Shown here piece after piece: positions 1 through 8,440 of a DNA stretch of 64,000 bases (positions within the stretch are counted from its first letter, which is position 1; each line of letters opens with the position of its first letter). Origin of the DNA: JANQQN01 sp964519665 (GTDB taxonomy: Bacteria > Myxococcota > Kuafuiibacteriia > Kuafuiibacteriales > Kuafuiibacteriaceae); assembly GCA_964519665.1 (NCBI GenBank), contig CAZFIV010000003.1:1-64000 (forward strand). The letters run 5' to 3'. The translations under genes were made by a program, and so were the position numbers. Under the pieces are notes generated by a model, which searched no databases, was not told the DNA's origin, and saw only the letters and a list, made by a program, of their open reading frames with translations.

Positions 1-132
1 GGAGCCCGGGTTCACCCCTCACCCGTTCGAATCTGCGTACGCCTGCGACCGGGATGCGCTCGCTCACAGCAGCGCTGTATGAAATCGCGGACCGGCGACA
101 GCGGTCGCGGGCCCCAAGTCGATGTGCTCGAC

Positions 133-966
133 CTAGTGAGCCAATCGACGGCGGATTTCGGTCTGAACGGCTTCAGGTAGCGCCTCAACGAAGGCGTCGG
201 GTAGCTTGCGAAGGTCGTCGTCGCTCATGCGTAGAAGGCCTCGATACTGAAGCTCGGGCGGCAGCGACTCGGCGACAGCCTCCTGTTGTTCGGGCGACAG
301 CGCCCTTGCAACTTCGTCCGAGCTGACGTCGCGCAGACGTTCGACCAGCGGCGTCTCTGCCATCATCTTCTTGAACAGCTCCGATTTGCGGAACTCCGCC
401 TGCAGCTCATCGAAGCCTTCTAGGTTCTTGGCGTGCTCTTGGTTGGCCATCACGAAATGCGCGAGCCATCGTTGGCTTGCAACATCCTCCTCCTTCAGTG
501 TGCGACTTCCGAGCTGGCCGATCAAGGGTTCTCCTTCTTCGTCGGCTAGGTGGTCGAGCGCGACGATCCACGTCGGAAACAACGTTCCCACTAGCGGAGC
601 GTAAGACCCCTCACTCGGCCCCAGCTTCAAACCCAGCCAGCGCAGGTCCTCGTGCAGCGCGGGCGTCAGATCGTGAACCATGAGGAATAGCGATAGGTTA
701 CGTACATCGCCGATCTCCTCACGCCGGAGGCAGGCGTACTGATGACCGTAACCGAGCAGCTGGCTCATGACCCCCGATCGCGCCGGACGGCTCCGGCTCT
801 TGTATTCGACGATGGCTACCGGGCCCATCAGCCGCCAAAGACGGAAGAATGCGCCTGCGTCGTCGATGGGGCCGCCGCCCTTGCGAATGAGGAGCAGGTC
901 GGCCCGCTGAGGCTCTCGTGTCAGCTCGAAGTTGCTGTCAAGCTGCACCGACTTTGCCTCATCCAT
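133..966 (-). CDS. PD-(D/E)XK nuclease-like hypothetical protein
   Basis: The protein is 277 aa from an ATG at 966; the frame is open further upstream to a TTG, but the ATG is the better start. Near residues 22-55 it has an Asp in a hydrophobic strand (ADLLLI) followed about 30 residues later by an E-Y-K strand (IVEYKSRS). This is the D...ExK core of PD-(D/E)XK nucleases, in the arrangement seen in Rpn/transposase-like hypothetical proteins. The rest is helical and charged, with a C-terminal half rich in Glu and Leu. It could be a DNA-cutting enzyme or an inactive relative; the family is inferred from the motif only. No operon partner is visible: its upstream side is a 500-base gap and its downstream side is the window edge. 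Confidence 0.6.
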   Translation of the reverse strand: MDEAKSVQLDSNFELTREPQRADLLLIRKGGGPIDDAGAFFRLWRLMGPVAIVEYKSRSRPARSGVMSQLLGYGHQYACLRREEIGDVRNLSLFLMVHDLTPALHEDLRWLGLKLGPSEGSYAPLVGTLFPTWIVALDHLADEEGEPLIGQLGSRTLKEEDVASQRWLAHFVMANQEHAKNLEGFDELQAEFRKSELFKKMMAETPLVERLRDVSSDEVARALSPEQQEAVAESLPPELQYRGLLRMSDDDLRKLPDAFVEALPEAVQTEIRRRLAH

Positions 967-1498
967 CCGTCGATGAGCTTCGGCAGGTGCAACTCGCCTT
1001 TCAGCTTGGGCGCGCTTCAAGCCTCCTCCTCATCTCGAAGGGCCATCGTCGTTGCTCGCGGGGCCGCGCAGCTCACGAGTGTGGGTCGGTCGGACCTACG
1101 ACGACCGGCGGCAGACGACCGAACTGCGAGTGAGTGGCGATCCGTTCGCCGTCGCCATCGCGGTGGCCATCGCGGTCGCCATCGCTCAGCCTCCCGACAG
1201 GGCTTCCGCGACAGAATGGACCAGCCCCGACCACGTGTTCAGCGCGTTTCTTCGGATGCGCCCTTCGAGCATGTGCGTCGTTCATTTCGGCGTTTGTCGA
1301 CCATCGACCGCGCTGACGCCTGGAGCGTGCGTCGGGGGTCACATCGACCGATGTGTTAACCCCAGGAAGCGTGTCGGCAGAGCCCTTGGAGGCCAGTCCT
1401 ACGACCCGGCGCCGCTCGATGAAACGTGAATGTCTCAACTCGCAAGTGGCACTCCGGGCACGACTGTTCTAACTCTTTGCCCGGTCAAGGAGGAGCTG
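967..1498. other. gene-poor gap with a short tandem repeat
   Basis: About 530 bases between a leftward nuclease-like gene and a rightward oxidoreductase cluster. Short open frames exist on both strands but have no recognisable product. Positions 1151-1186 hold three tandem copies of a 12-base unit (GTCGCCATCGCG with small changes). Promoters for both divergent transcripts should lie here, but I cannot point to a convincing -10/-35 pair. Confidence 0.5.
1151..1186. repeat. 3 x 12-bp tandem repeat
   Basis: Three head-to-tail copies of GTCGCCATCGCG: 1151-1162 exact, 1163-1174 with one change, and 1175-1186 with a final T. It lies in a non-coding gap. Confidence 0.8.
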
Positions 1499-1960
1499 AT
1501 GAAACTTACCGTCAATGGGGGCGTGTACGACGTCGATGTCGAGAATGAAATGCCACTTCTATGGGTGCTGCGCGACGAGCTCGGGATTACCGGGCCGAAG
1601 TATGGGTGCGGTATCGCGCAGTGCGGCGCCTGCACCGTGCACGTCAACGGCGTCGCGGTCCGGTCCTGCCAGCTCGCGGTTGGCGAGGTGAGCGGCGAGG
1701 TCGTCACCATCGAGGGCATCGGAACCCCCGATGCGATGCACTACGTGCAAGAGGCTTGGCTCGAAGAACAAGTGGCGCAGTGCGGTTACTGCCAGGGTGG
1801 CCAGATGATGCAAGCTGCGTCCTTCCTCGACATAAACCCGGAACCGTCCGATGAGCAGATCGATCGCGCGATGTCGGCGAATCTGTGCCGCTGCGGAACC
1901 TATCCGCGCATCAGGTTAGCAGTGAAGAGGGCCGCAGCGAAGCTGCAGACCAAGGTGTGA
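1499..1960 (+). CDS. (2Fe-2S)-binding subunit of a molybdenum hydroxylase (IorA/CoxS-like)
   Basis: This 153-aa protein is the small iron-sulfur subunit of a xanthine-dehydrogenase-family enzyme, most like isoquinoline 1-oxidoreductase alpha. It passes electrons from the molybdenum site through two [2Fe-2S] clusters. The N-terminal plant-ferredoxin cluster motif is CGIAQCGACTVHVNG plus a later Cys. The C-terminal cluster Cys are in CGYCQGG and NLCRCGTY. The start is set at the ATG at 1499, preceded by a strong AAGGAGGAG ribosome site; the frame runs further upstream, but that part has no family match. The catalytic subunit begins 3 bases after the stop, so the two are an operon with the cytochrome c gene that follows. 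The substrate cannot be told from sequence. Confidence 0.93.
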   Translation: MKLTVNGGVYDVDVENEMPLLWVLRDELGITGPKYGCGIAQCGACTVHVNGVAVRSCQLAVGEVSGEVVTIEGIGTPDAMHYVQEAWLEEQVAQCGYCQGGQMMQAASFLDINPEPSDEQIDRAMSANLCRCGTYPRIRLAVKRAAAKLQTKV

Positions 1961-1963
1961 CAG

Positions 1964-4231
1964 ATGACTGAGACCGAAGGAAAGACAAAGAAGAAGAAGG
2001 GCATCGTCCGCCGCGTGTTCCTCATCGGCTCTGGTGTCGTGGCCGGCGGTGTGGCGTTTGGCATCTACCGCGTTCGCCTGCCGCACCCGAACCCGCTGCT
2101 GCCGACCCTCGGCGAAGGCGAGGCGGCCATCACACCGTTCGTGAAGATCACCAAAGACGGTGTAACACTGATTACTCCTCGGGCCGACAAGGGGCAAGGC
2201 GCCTACTCGACGCAAGCCTACTTGCTAGCAGAAGAACTCGACGTAGACCCACAGAAAGTGAAGCTAGACCCCGGCCGGCCGGCCGCGGCGTACTTCAACA
2301 GTGCGTTCGCCGACGCTGCTGCACCGTATGCGGCGTTCGACATGAGCTGGACCGCCGAGACGATGCGGGCGTTGATGTACCATCCCCTGCGGCAGGTTGG
2401 CATCCAGATGACCGGTGGTTCGACGACCATCCCGGATATGTACGTCCGCATGCGAGAGGCGGGCGCCGTCGCCCGAGAAACGCTCAAGAAGGCGGCGGCC
2501 GAGCAGTACAAGACTCCGGTCGAGAACCTGAAGACCGAAGATGGTGCCGTGATCTTGCCGAGTGGAGAGCGCGTGCCCTACGAGCAGCTCGCCGAGACCG
2601 CCGCCAAGATCTCGCCCGTTTCGAGCGTGGAACTGCGGGAGCCCAGCGAGTGGCGCTACCTTGGTAAGAGGGTTCGCCGAACCGATATGCTCGCTAAGTC
2701 GACAGGCGCGCAGTCCTACGGGATCGACCTTCGATTCGAAAACATGCTGTACGCCACGGTCCGCACCAACCCTGGCATCGGCGGCGAGATGCTGAGCTAC
2801 GACGCTTCCGCCGCGGAGAAGATGCGCGGGGTGAAAAAGATCGCCCCGATCAAGAACGGGGTAGCGGTCATTGCGGATAATACGTGGCGCGCGTTCCAAG
2901 CCGCGAATGCGATCAAGTTCGAGTGGGGCCCGGCGCCCTATCCGGCCACTTCCGCTGAGATGTGGGAGAAGCTCACCGAGGCGGTCGACAACGAGCGATT
3001 TCAAGACAGCCAGCTGCGCAACGACGGCGACATCGAGGCCGCACATAGAGACGCCGACGTATTCGAGGCTGAGTATCGGACGCCGTTTGTGTCGCACGCA
3101 CCGATGGAGCCGATGAATGCGACGGTGCTGGTCAGAGATGACCAGGTGTACGTCTGGACGGGGACCCAGATCCCCGGGTGGGTTCAGGAACACGTCGCGA
3201 AACTTACCGGCATGCCGCTCGAGTCGGTCTTCGTCTACAACCAGCCGATGGGCGGCAGCTTCGGGCGGCGACTCGAAGACACCTACGTGCTTCAAGCCGT
3301 CGAGACGGCCATGCTTATGAAGGGCACGCCGGTGAAGATGATTCGAACCCGTGAAGAGGACATGACCCACGACTACCCGCGGCCAATGCAGCTCGGGCGT
3401 CTCCGGGGCACCGTCAAGGACGGCAGAATCGAGAGCATCGATTTTTCGGTGTCGTCGACCTCGATGACGCGCTCATGGTTCGGACGGGTCTGGCAGGCGC
3501 CCCCCGGGCCGGACGTCGCGGTCGTGTTGGGGGCTTGGGATCAGCCCTACGGCATTCCCAACTATCGAGTGACCGGGTACACCGCCGAGGAAATGGTCCC
3601 CACGAGCTCCTGGCGGGCTCCGGGCGCGAACAGCAACGGCTTCTTCCACGAGTCCTTTATCGACGAGCTGATCGAGAAAGCGGGTGCGGACCCTCTCGAG
3701 GCGCGAATCGCCATGTGCATCGATGATACCTCGCGGAAGGTTCTTGAAAAGCTCGGTGAGATCGCAAACTGGAAGGGCGCGAGACCCGGGCCCGGCCGCG
3801 GCCGTGGGCTAGCCTTCGTGCACTCCCATGGTGTGCCTGCAGCCGAGGTTGTCGACGTCCGGGTGGTCGACGGCGCGATCAAGATCGAGGAGGCCTTCCT
3901 GGTGGTCGATGCCGGTCGGGTCCTGGATCCGGTCAACTTCGAAGCACAGATGACCGGCGGATTCATCTTCGGCATCGGGCACGCCATGAACTGCGAGCTT
4001 ACCTACGTTGACTACGCACCGCAGCAGACCAACTACCACGCTCATGAGGCGATGCGCCTGTACCAGACACCCAAGCTGACCACCGCCGTTCTCGAGAATA
4101 ACCCCAAGATCCGTGGCATTGGGGAGCCGTGTTTGCCGCCGGCAGCGCCGGCCCTCGCCAACGCGATCTATGCAGCGACCGGCAAACGCATCCGCGAGCT
4201 GCCCTTCAATAAGAGTGTGAGATTCGTATGA
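1964..4231 (+). CDS. molybdopterin-binding subunit of a xanthine-dehydrogenase-family enzyme (IorB-like)
   Basis: Catalytic subunit of 755 aa, similar in type to isoquinoline 1-oxidoreductase beta and related aldehyde dehydrogenases that hydroxylate a substrate at a Mo-cytosine-dinucleotide centre. The N-terminus carries RRVFLIGSG followed by a hydrophobic stretch (residues about 15-35), which resembles a twin-arginine export signal; export of the folded complex to the periplasm fits. Visible family motifs are the substrate-pocket segment PMEPMNATV (about 370), GGSFGRRLED (about 430) and the C-terminal GIGEPCLPPAAPALANAI segment with the catalytic-Glu region. It lies 3 bases after the 2Fe-2S subunit and overlaps the cytochrome gene by 4 bases (ATGA). 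The substrate is unknown. Confidence 0.92.
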   Translation: MTETEGKTKKKKGIVRRVFLIGSGVVAGGVAFGIYRVRLPHPNPLLPTLGEGEAAITPFVKITKDGVTLITPRADKGQGAYSTQAYLLAEELDVDPQKVKLDPGRPAAAYFNSAFADAAAPYAAFDMSWTAETMRALMYHPLRQVGIQMTGGSTTIPDMYVRMREAGAVARETLKKAAAEQYKTPVENLKTEDGAVILPSGERVPYEQLAETAAKISPVSSVELREPSEWRYLGKRVRRTDMLAKSTGAQSYGIDLRFENMLYATVRTNPGIGGEMLSYDASAAEKMRGVKKIAPIKNGVAVIADNTWRAFQAANAIKFEWGPAPYPATSAEMWEKLTEAVDNERFQDSQLRNDGDIEAAHRDADVFEAEYRTPFVSHAPMEPMNATVLVRDDQVYVWTGTQIPGWVQEHVAKLTGMPLESVFVYNQPMGGSFGRRLEDTYVLQAVETAMLMKGTPVKMIRTREEDMTHDYPRPMQLGRLRGTVKDGRIESIDFSVSSTSMTRSWFGRVWQAPPGPDVAVVLGAWDQPYGIPNYRVTGYTAEEMVPTSSWRAPGANSNGFFHESFIDELIEKAGADPLEARIAMCIDDTSRKVLEKLGEIANWKGARPGPGRGRGLAFVHSHGVPAAEVVDVRVVDGAIKIEEAFLVVDAGRVLDPVNFEAQMTGGFIFGIGHAMNCELTYVDYAPQQTNYHAHEAMRLYQTPKLTTAVLENNPKIRGIGEPCLPPAAPALANAIYAATGKRIRELPFNKSVRFV

Positions 4232-4854
4232 GAGCTTTCATGCTGACAACGATGGTGATGGTGATGGGACTGGTGGCGGTCGCGGCGGCGGAAGAGTCCT
4301 ACAAGGTCGAGCCGCCCCCGAAGGGTTCAGTCTCGAAGGCGCAAGGTCTCGAGGCGTGGGCCCGAATCTACGAGGTCGCGTCGCACCCTCGGTGCGCCAA
4401 CTGTCACGTAGGCCCGAGCGAGCGTCCGATGTGGTCAGGGCCGAGCTACGGCGAGGCGAGGCCCCACGGTATGAATGTCTATGCTGGCCAGAGCAGGATC
4501 GGCGGGGAAACCGGTCTGCTCTGCATCACGTGCCACGTAAACTCGACGCTTACCGAGCGTGACAATGCGACTCCGCACGCGGCGCCGCACATCGCCGGTG
4601 TCTGGCGCCTCGCTCCGGTGGAGGCGGATTGGTACGGCAAGGATAGCAACTTCATTTGCGAGCAGCTCCGCGATCCGGAACGCAATGGTAATCGCAACTA
4701 TCTGCAGCTCGCCGAGCACCTTGGGCACGACCGCATCTTGCACTGGGCGTGGACCCCGGGTGGCAATCGCGAACCGGCGCCGCGAACGCTTCAGGAACAC
4801 ATCGACGATGTGCTCCGCTGGGGCGTCGCCGGCATGCCATGCCCGGAAGACTGA
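4228..4854 (+). CDS. dihaem cytochrome c, likely electron acceptor of the oxidoreductase
   Basis: A 208-aa secreted protein with an N-terminal signal peptide (MRAFMLTT..., cleavage probably after AAA near residue 21) and two CxxCH haem sites, CANCH at 56-60 and CITCH at 99-103. The second half has no further CxxCH. It starts inside the stop codon of the molybdopterin subunit (ATGA overlap), so translation is coupled. IorAB-type enzymes commonly pass electrons to a membrane or periplasmic c-type cytochrome, so I infer that this is the redox partner. It resembles the cytochromes often encoded next to iorB homologues in proteobacteria. Confidence 0.85.
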   Translation: MRAFMLTTMVMVMGLVAVAAAEESYKVEPPPKGSVSKAQGLEAWARIYEVASHPRCANCHVGPSERPMWSGPSYGEARPHGMNVYAGQSRIGGETGLLCITCHVNSTLTERDNATPHAAPHIAGVWRLAPVEADWYGKDSNFICEQLRDPERNGNRNYLQLAEHLGHDRILHWAWTPGGNREPAPRTLQEHIDDVLRWGVAGMPCPED

Positions 4855-4991
4855 CGAATCATCGAGGGGCCGCCACGGAGTCGGTGCGTTCGCCTCGGAC
4901 GCCTCCGGACGCCTCCGTTCCCCTCCGTTCGCCCTCGATCGCTTTCCGGTCGACCCGGGATTGGGGCGCAGCAAATCAAGACCAACCTTGA

Positions 4992-6056
4992 CTACGCTCG
5001 CGCCATCGCTACGCCTTCTTCGGCGGTCGGGGCGTATCCATCCGCGCTCAGGCGTTGCCCAAGATCGGGCACGAAGTCGAATGCCTGCCCTCCCACAAGA
5101 ATCCGGGTGCGTTCTCCATTGGGTGTCTGGCGCACTCCGTTGACCAGGTCGCGAGCTTTCAGCAGATTGAAGGGCATCGTCACGGAGATAAGCACTAGGT
5201 CTGGGGGCTCTTCTCGACAGAAAGCTAGGAAATCTTCGGTCGGCGTATCGCATCCCAACTGACGTACCCGCCATCCATCGACGGCGAGAGCGTCCGCGAG
5301 CATCGACGCGCCGATTCCGTGGTGCTCGTCTGGAACCGTGGCAACAATGGCTCGACCACGAGTTCGCGCCTGTTCGAGAACCAAGCGGTACCAGTACGTC
5401 AACACGCGGTGAGCCACACCCGTGGCGAGACGCTCGCGGGCGACCGAAAGGATTCCCGACTCCCATCGACGTCCAACCTCGTGCAGAGCGGGCGTGAGTG
5501 CACCAAAGTAGAAATCGAGAAGTGCGGGTGCGGATTCAATGTGCAAATCGACCAGTCGGATCACGTCATCGGCATCGCCACGCAGCATCAGTTCTAAGAA
5601 TTCATCGAAATATGGCTCCCATCTCTTCGAGATACCCAAAGGAGGCGGACCCCATATTCGCGCCTTCGCCAGGTGCGCGTCGTGGCGCGCTTCGAACCAC
5701 TCGTAGATTTCGGCGAGCGGCGTCGAGAAGCGAACAGGAAGACACTGCGCCAACGCATACTTCCAAGCCGCGAACTCGGCGAGGAAGTATTCTTCACGAA
5801 AGCCGCGGGCGAGATAAGAGCGGTATACCCAAGGAACGACGCCTTCAAGAAGCGACGGTTCGCCCAGACGCATGACCACGACCATCATCTTGTGATGATT
5901 TAAGTGGTTTTCGGCCATCACAGAGGTTGTATTCTTTCCGACGAGCTGTTCGCGATCGCGTCGACCGGCCAGGCGAAGCGTCACCTCGGCAACGAGTCGC
6001 GCGCCGTTGGCCTCATATGAGTCCACCGCGGCGTCGGGGATAGGAAGCTTCATCAT
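4992..6056 (-). CDS. cobalamin (B12)-binding domain protein, possible light or cobalamin sensor
   Basis: A 354-aa soluble protein. The C-terminal half is a B12-binding module. Near residue 218 a helical segment WESGILSVARERLATG resembles the Trp-containing helix-bundle cap of CarH/LitR photoreceptors. It is followed by EHHGIG, matching the E-x-H-x-x-G motif whose His binds cobalt, and then by a Rossmann-like core (LGCDTP, LVLISVTMPF, GGQAF). The N-terminal about 150 residues are helical and not recognised; there is no MerR-type DNA-binding helix. It could be a sensory or signalling protein using cobalamin. It stands alone, convergent with the cytochrome c gene. A methyltransferase subunit is less likely because no partner is nearby. 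Confidence 0.78.
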   Translation of the reverse strand: MMKLPIPDAAVDSYEANGARLVAEVTLRLAGRRDREQLVGKNTTSVMAENHLNHHKMMVVVMRLGEPSLLEGVVPWVYRSYLARGFREEYFLAEFAAWKYALAQCLPVRFSTPLAEIYEWFEARHDAHLAKARIWGPPPLGISKRWEPYFDEFLELMLRGDADDVIRLVDLHIESAPALLDFYFGALTPALHEVGRRWESGILSVARERLATGVAHRVLTYWYRLVLEQARTRGRAIVATVPDEHHGIGASMLADALAVDGWRVRQLGCDTPTEDFLAFCREEPPDLVLISVTMPFNLLKARDLVNGVRQTPNGERTRILVGGQAFDFVPDLGQRLSADGYAPTAEEGVAMARA

Positions 6057-6184
6057 ACGCGAACGATACGACGCGCATCAGAGAATGCCTACTGGGCCTC
6101 CTGCGTTTCGGGTGCACTTGTATACGTATCGTCGAGCCTGAGGTATGCAAGCGCTTCTTCGAAGACTTGCTCGAGGATGAGGGC

Positions 6185-6553
6185 TTAGGACCAACGTCGC
6201 ACCGCCTGGTCCGAGTCGTGAGGGCCGCTATTGAAGCAGATTCGGGCCTGCGGCGCGCATTGGTGGACAACGTTCACAAGTTGTTCGAACACGAGAAAAT
6301 GGTCGTCATCGGTGCGCACACCGGCGCCGATCAGAATGATGTCGTAGGCCGTCTCATGAAGGGCCGCGGTCACGTCGGCCGCGGCGGTCTCCGCGCTGTG
6401 GATGAATCCAATCGAGGCTTGGTAGCCGAGCTGGTTCAACTTGTTTTCGTCGGCCCGGAGCGCGGCCTCGAGCTTCTCAGGCGTTAGACCAGGCCACTTG
6501 TCATAGTTGACCGAGCTCGGATGCCAACCGATCATGAGAACACTTTTTGCCAT
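6185..6553 (-). CDS. conserved small protein of unknown function
   Basis: A 122-aa protein starting MAKSVLMIGW at an ATG at 6553. The pattern is alternating beta strands and helices (VLMIGW, IIILIGAGVR-like, ICFNSGP), giving a small alpha/beta, possibly receiver-like fold, but the acidic pocket and Lys of a response regulator are not evident. The C-terminal stretch ARICFNSGPHDSDQAVRRW is shared, as far as I recall, with a widespread family of proteins of about 120 aa in proteobacteria with no known function. It lies 128 bases upstream of the B12-binding gene on the same strand, so co-transcription is possible. Confidence 0.7.
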   Translation of the reverse strand: MAKSVLMIGWHPSSVNYDKWPGLTPEKLEAALRADENKLNQLGYQASIGFIHSAETAAADVTAALHETAYDIILIGAGVRTDDDHFLVFEQLVNVVHQCAPQARICFNSGPHDSDQAVRRWS

Positions 6554-7551
6554 TTAGCTATCATAGATGAGCACCGCTTCGGCGACAACCACGCTGGTTT
6601 GCAGTCGGGACCCGTGTACATGTCGTCCAAAAGTATCCTGCTTGCCTTTGTTGTCTCAGTGACGTTGTCCGAAACATTCTTGCCCAAACCTGATTTGTAG
6701 GTGGGCCTTCAAGGTATCCGCTTTGCTGTTATTGAAAGGCGTCGACCGACCATGCGAGGACTCGTGCACACTCGCTACGCCGATTTGGGCCCCGCTTCCG
6801 ACGATCGCTACCTAGAGTGTCCCGGTTGGGAAGTACGGGTCATTTTCGCCGGCCCTCTCCGCCGACGTTCGTCGCGCGGCCTTCGGCCGCCCTCAAGGGC
6901 TAGCAACAAGCGATTGGGTCGAGCGACAAGCGACGCTCGAGAGCAGCTGCTACATGCGAAAGGCGACGCGATCAGCAAGCGGCGCTCGCTTCGCGAGCGA
7001 GAGCTGGCGATGGTGAGCAGTCGGCTTACATGCGCCCATAGGGACACCGGACGCATGTGCGGGAAGGTAGGTTTCATGGGGGTTGCGGGGCGTGTCGCCG
7101 AGGTCGAAGCCTCGTCTCCGGCGGGCGAAGGCTTAGCGTCGCTGGGTGAAGGACTTCCTGCGCTCGGTTCCTATCGGCTCGAGCCGGCACGACGGCCGAA
7201 GGTATCCTCTCCGTACTTTCTCATATTAGTTCAATAGAGGCTCCGTAGTCGGCGCCCGTCTTGCTCGCCCCACCGTATGCTGGTCAACCGCCGAAAACCG
7301 GCTTAAGCTCGAGGAGTGGATGGCAACTTGCTCCCATGCCCACCCACTGGCTTGTCGGGTGGGGAGCATCGCGAGCAGCAGCAGACGATCGAGCAACTGC
7401 AGGCCGAGAATTGCATGTTCAGAGCGATGGTTGCCAAGCGTGGGATTCGTTCACTGACGCCGCTCGGCATAAGCTCGACCGAACCTCGACCAACGCGCCT
7501 TTGAACGACCCGTCGTCTAAACTCATTCGGTCCGAATGTAGAGAGGTATTT
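6554..7551. other. 1-kb gap without a convincing gene
   Basis: Long open frames here (for example 6701-7237 on the + strand) have no recognisable domain and a composition dominated by Arg, Ser and Ala, as expected from chance frames in GC-rich DNA. Two compact inverted repeats stand out: GCGGCCTTCGGCCGC-like at about 6877-6891, and CTCGCT-TCGCG-AGCGAG at 6985-7001. At about 7370-7440 a frame encodes a short coiled-coil-like stretch (QQQTIEQLQAEN) that might be the remnant of a transposase N-terminus, but this is too short to claim. Confidence 0.5.
6985..7001. repeat. short hairpin (inverted repeat)
   Basis: CTCGCT and AGCGAG arms of 6 bases around a 5-base TCGCG loop, in the non-coding gap. 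There is no T-run next to it, so it is not a clear terminator. Function unknown. Confidence 0.5.
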
Positions 7552-8082
7552 ATGCACTGTCCACGAACAGGAAAACCGATGCTGGAGGTCGATATCAACG
7601 GGATCAAGATTGATATCTCGACTGGCTGCGGCGGTATTTGGTTCGATAATTTTGAACTTCAAAAATTTGATGAACCGTTCGAGTCTGCTGGTGAGGCGCT
7701 GATCGAAGCCAGTGCAAAGTATGCTGATAGCAGCATTGATACGGCGGCGCGTTTACAAAGTCCGCGCCATCCGGACGTTACCATGATGCGCCACTCCTTC
7801 AGTGTGAAGCAGCAAGTACAGATCGATGAATGCCCCCAGTGCGGCGGTATTTGGCTTGATCCTGGCGAACTGGAGACGATTCGAGGTCTGTTTCCCAGTG
7901 AAGAGGCTAAGAACGCGGCCGCCGATGCGCATTTTGAAGCACTCTTTCAGACTCCAGAGATCCAGGCGATCAAAGAAAAGAGTGAAGCCGATTTGCGGAA
8001 AGCACGACGGTTTGCTAAGATGTTTAGATTCATCTGCCCCACGTATTATATTCCGGGGAAACAAGACTGGGGCGCCTTCTAA
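7552..8082 (+). CDS. zf-TFIIB-type zinc-ribbon protein with degenerate metal sites
   Basis: A 176-aa protein with two copies of the zf-TFIIB ribbon (residues about 3-38 and 72-110), recognised by the paired GGIWFDNFEL and GGIWLDPGEL segments. Normally each ribbon has two Cys pairs. Here the first keeps only Cys3 and Cys26 (Thr and Ser replace the others). The second keeps CPQC but has HPDV where the first CPxC should be. The tail FRFICPTYYIPGKQ is typical of this family. The start is the ATG at 7552, after GAGAGG; the open frame upstream is unlike the family. Base composition is much lower in GC than its neighbours (the line 7621-7680 is 40% GC), suggesting horizontal acquisition. Role unknown. 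Confidence 0.8.
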   Translation: MHCPRTGKPMLEVDINGIKIDISTGCGGIWFDNFELQKFDEPFESAGEALIEASAKYADSSIDTAARLQSPRHPDVTMMRHSFSVKQQVQIDECPQCGGIWLDPGELETIRGLFPSEEAKNAAADAHFEALFQTPEIQAIKEKSEADLRKARRFAKMFRFICPTYYIPGKQDWGAF

Positions 8083-8440
8083 ATACGAGTATCATCAAAG
8101 GGCGAGCTTCATGCGGCACGATGCCGCGCTCAAGGCGGTTGTTCGTCGGGCACTCTTACGCTGACGAGGATTCCGCCCAGCGCCTCATCGCGCATCCCGT
8201 CGATGATGCCCACGCGCTCCCCGGTCGACACCGGGCCGGGTGGCGCGCCTTTGTGCTCATCGCAACCTTTCAGGCCTGCCCGTCACTCGGTACGAACAAG
8301 GGGCGTACTCCATCAGGTCATGCCTAAGGTGGCTCAAAGCACCCGCCATTCGACGTTTACGTATTGTCAAGGGTTCGTAGCGGTCCGCAGTTGTTGCAAG
8401 GCGATTGCATATAGGTCACAGGCATGCGTATAGAGCCTTC
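8083..8440. other. gap with one unexplained short minus-strand frame
   Basis: About 360 bases between the zinc-ribbon gene and the DUF1826 gene. On the minus strand a frame of about 50 codons ending at 8130 reads with protein-like composition (…STGERVGIIDGMRDEALGG…), but it has no ATG and no family that I recognise. It may be a gene fragment. A promoter for the DUF1826 gene should lie in the right part. Confidence 0.4.

Noticed and set aside
20..60. GTTCGAATC resembling a tRNA T-loop
   Set aside because: The flanking bases do not form a T-stem, and no acceptor or anticodon arm can be built around it.
6701..7237. Open frame of 178 codons on the + strand
   Set aside because: No domain, no ribosome site, and a composition of Arg/Ser/Ala typical of chance frames in GC-rich DNA.
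7316..7504. Coiled-coil-like frame (QQQTIEQLQAEN) resembling a transposase N-terminus
   Set aside because: Only about 20 residues are suggestive, there is no catalytic part and no inverted repeats.
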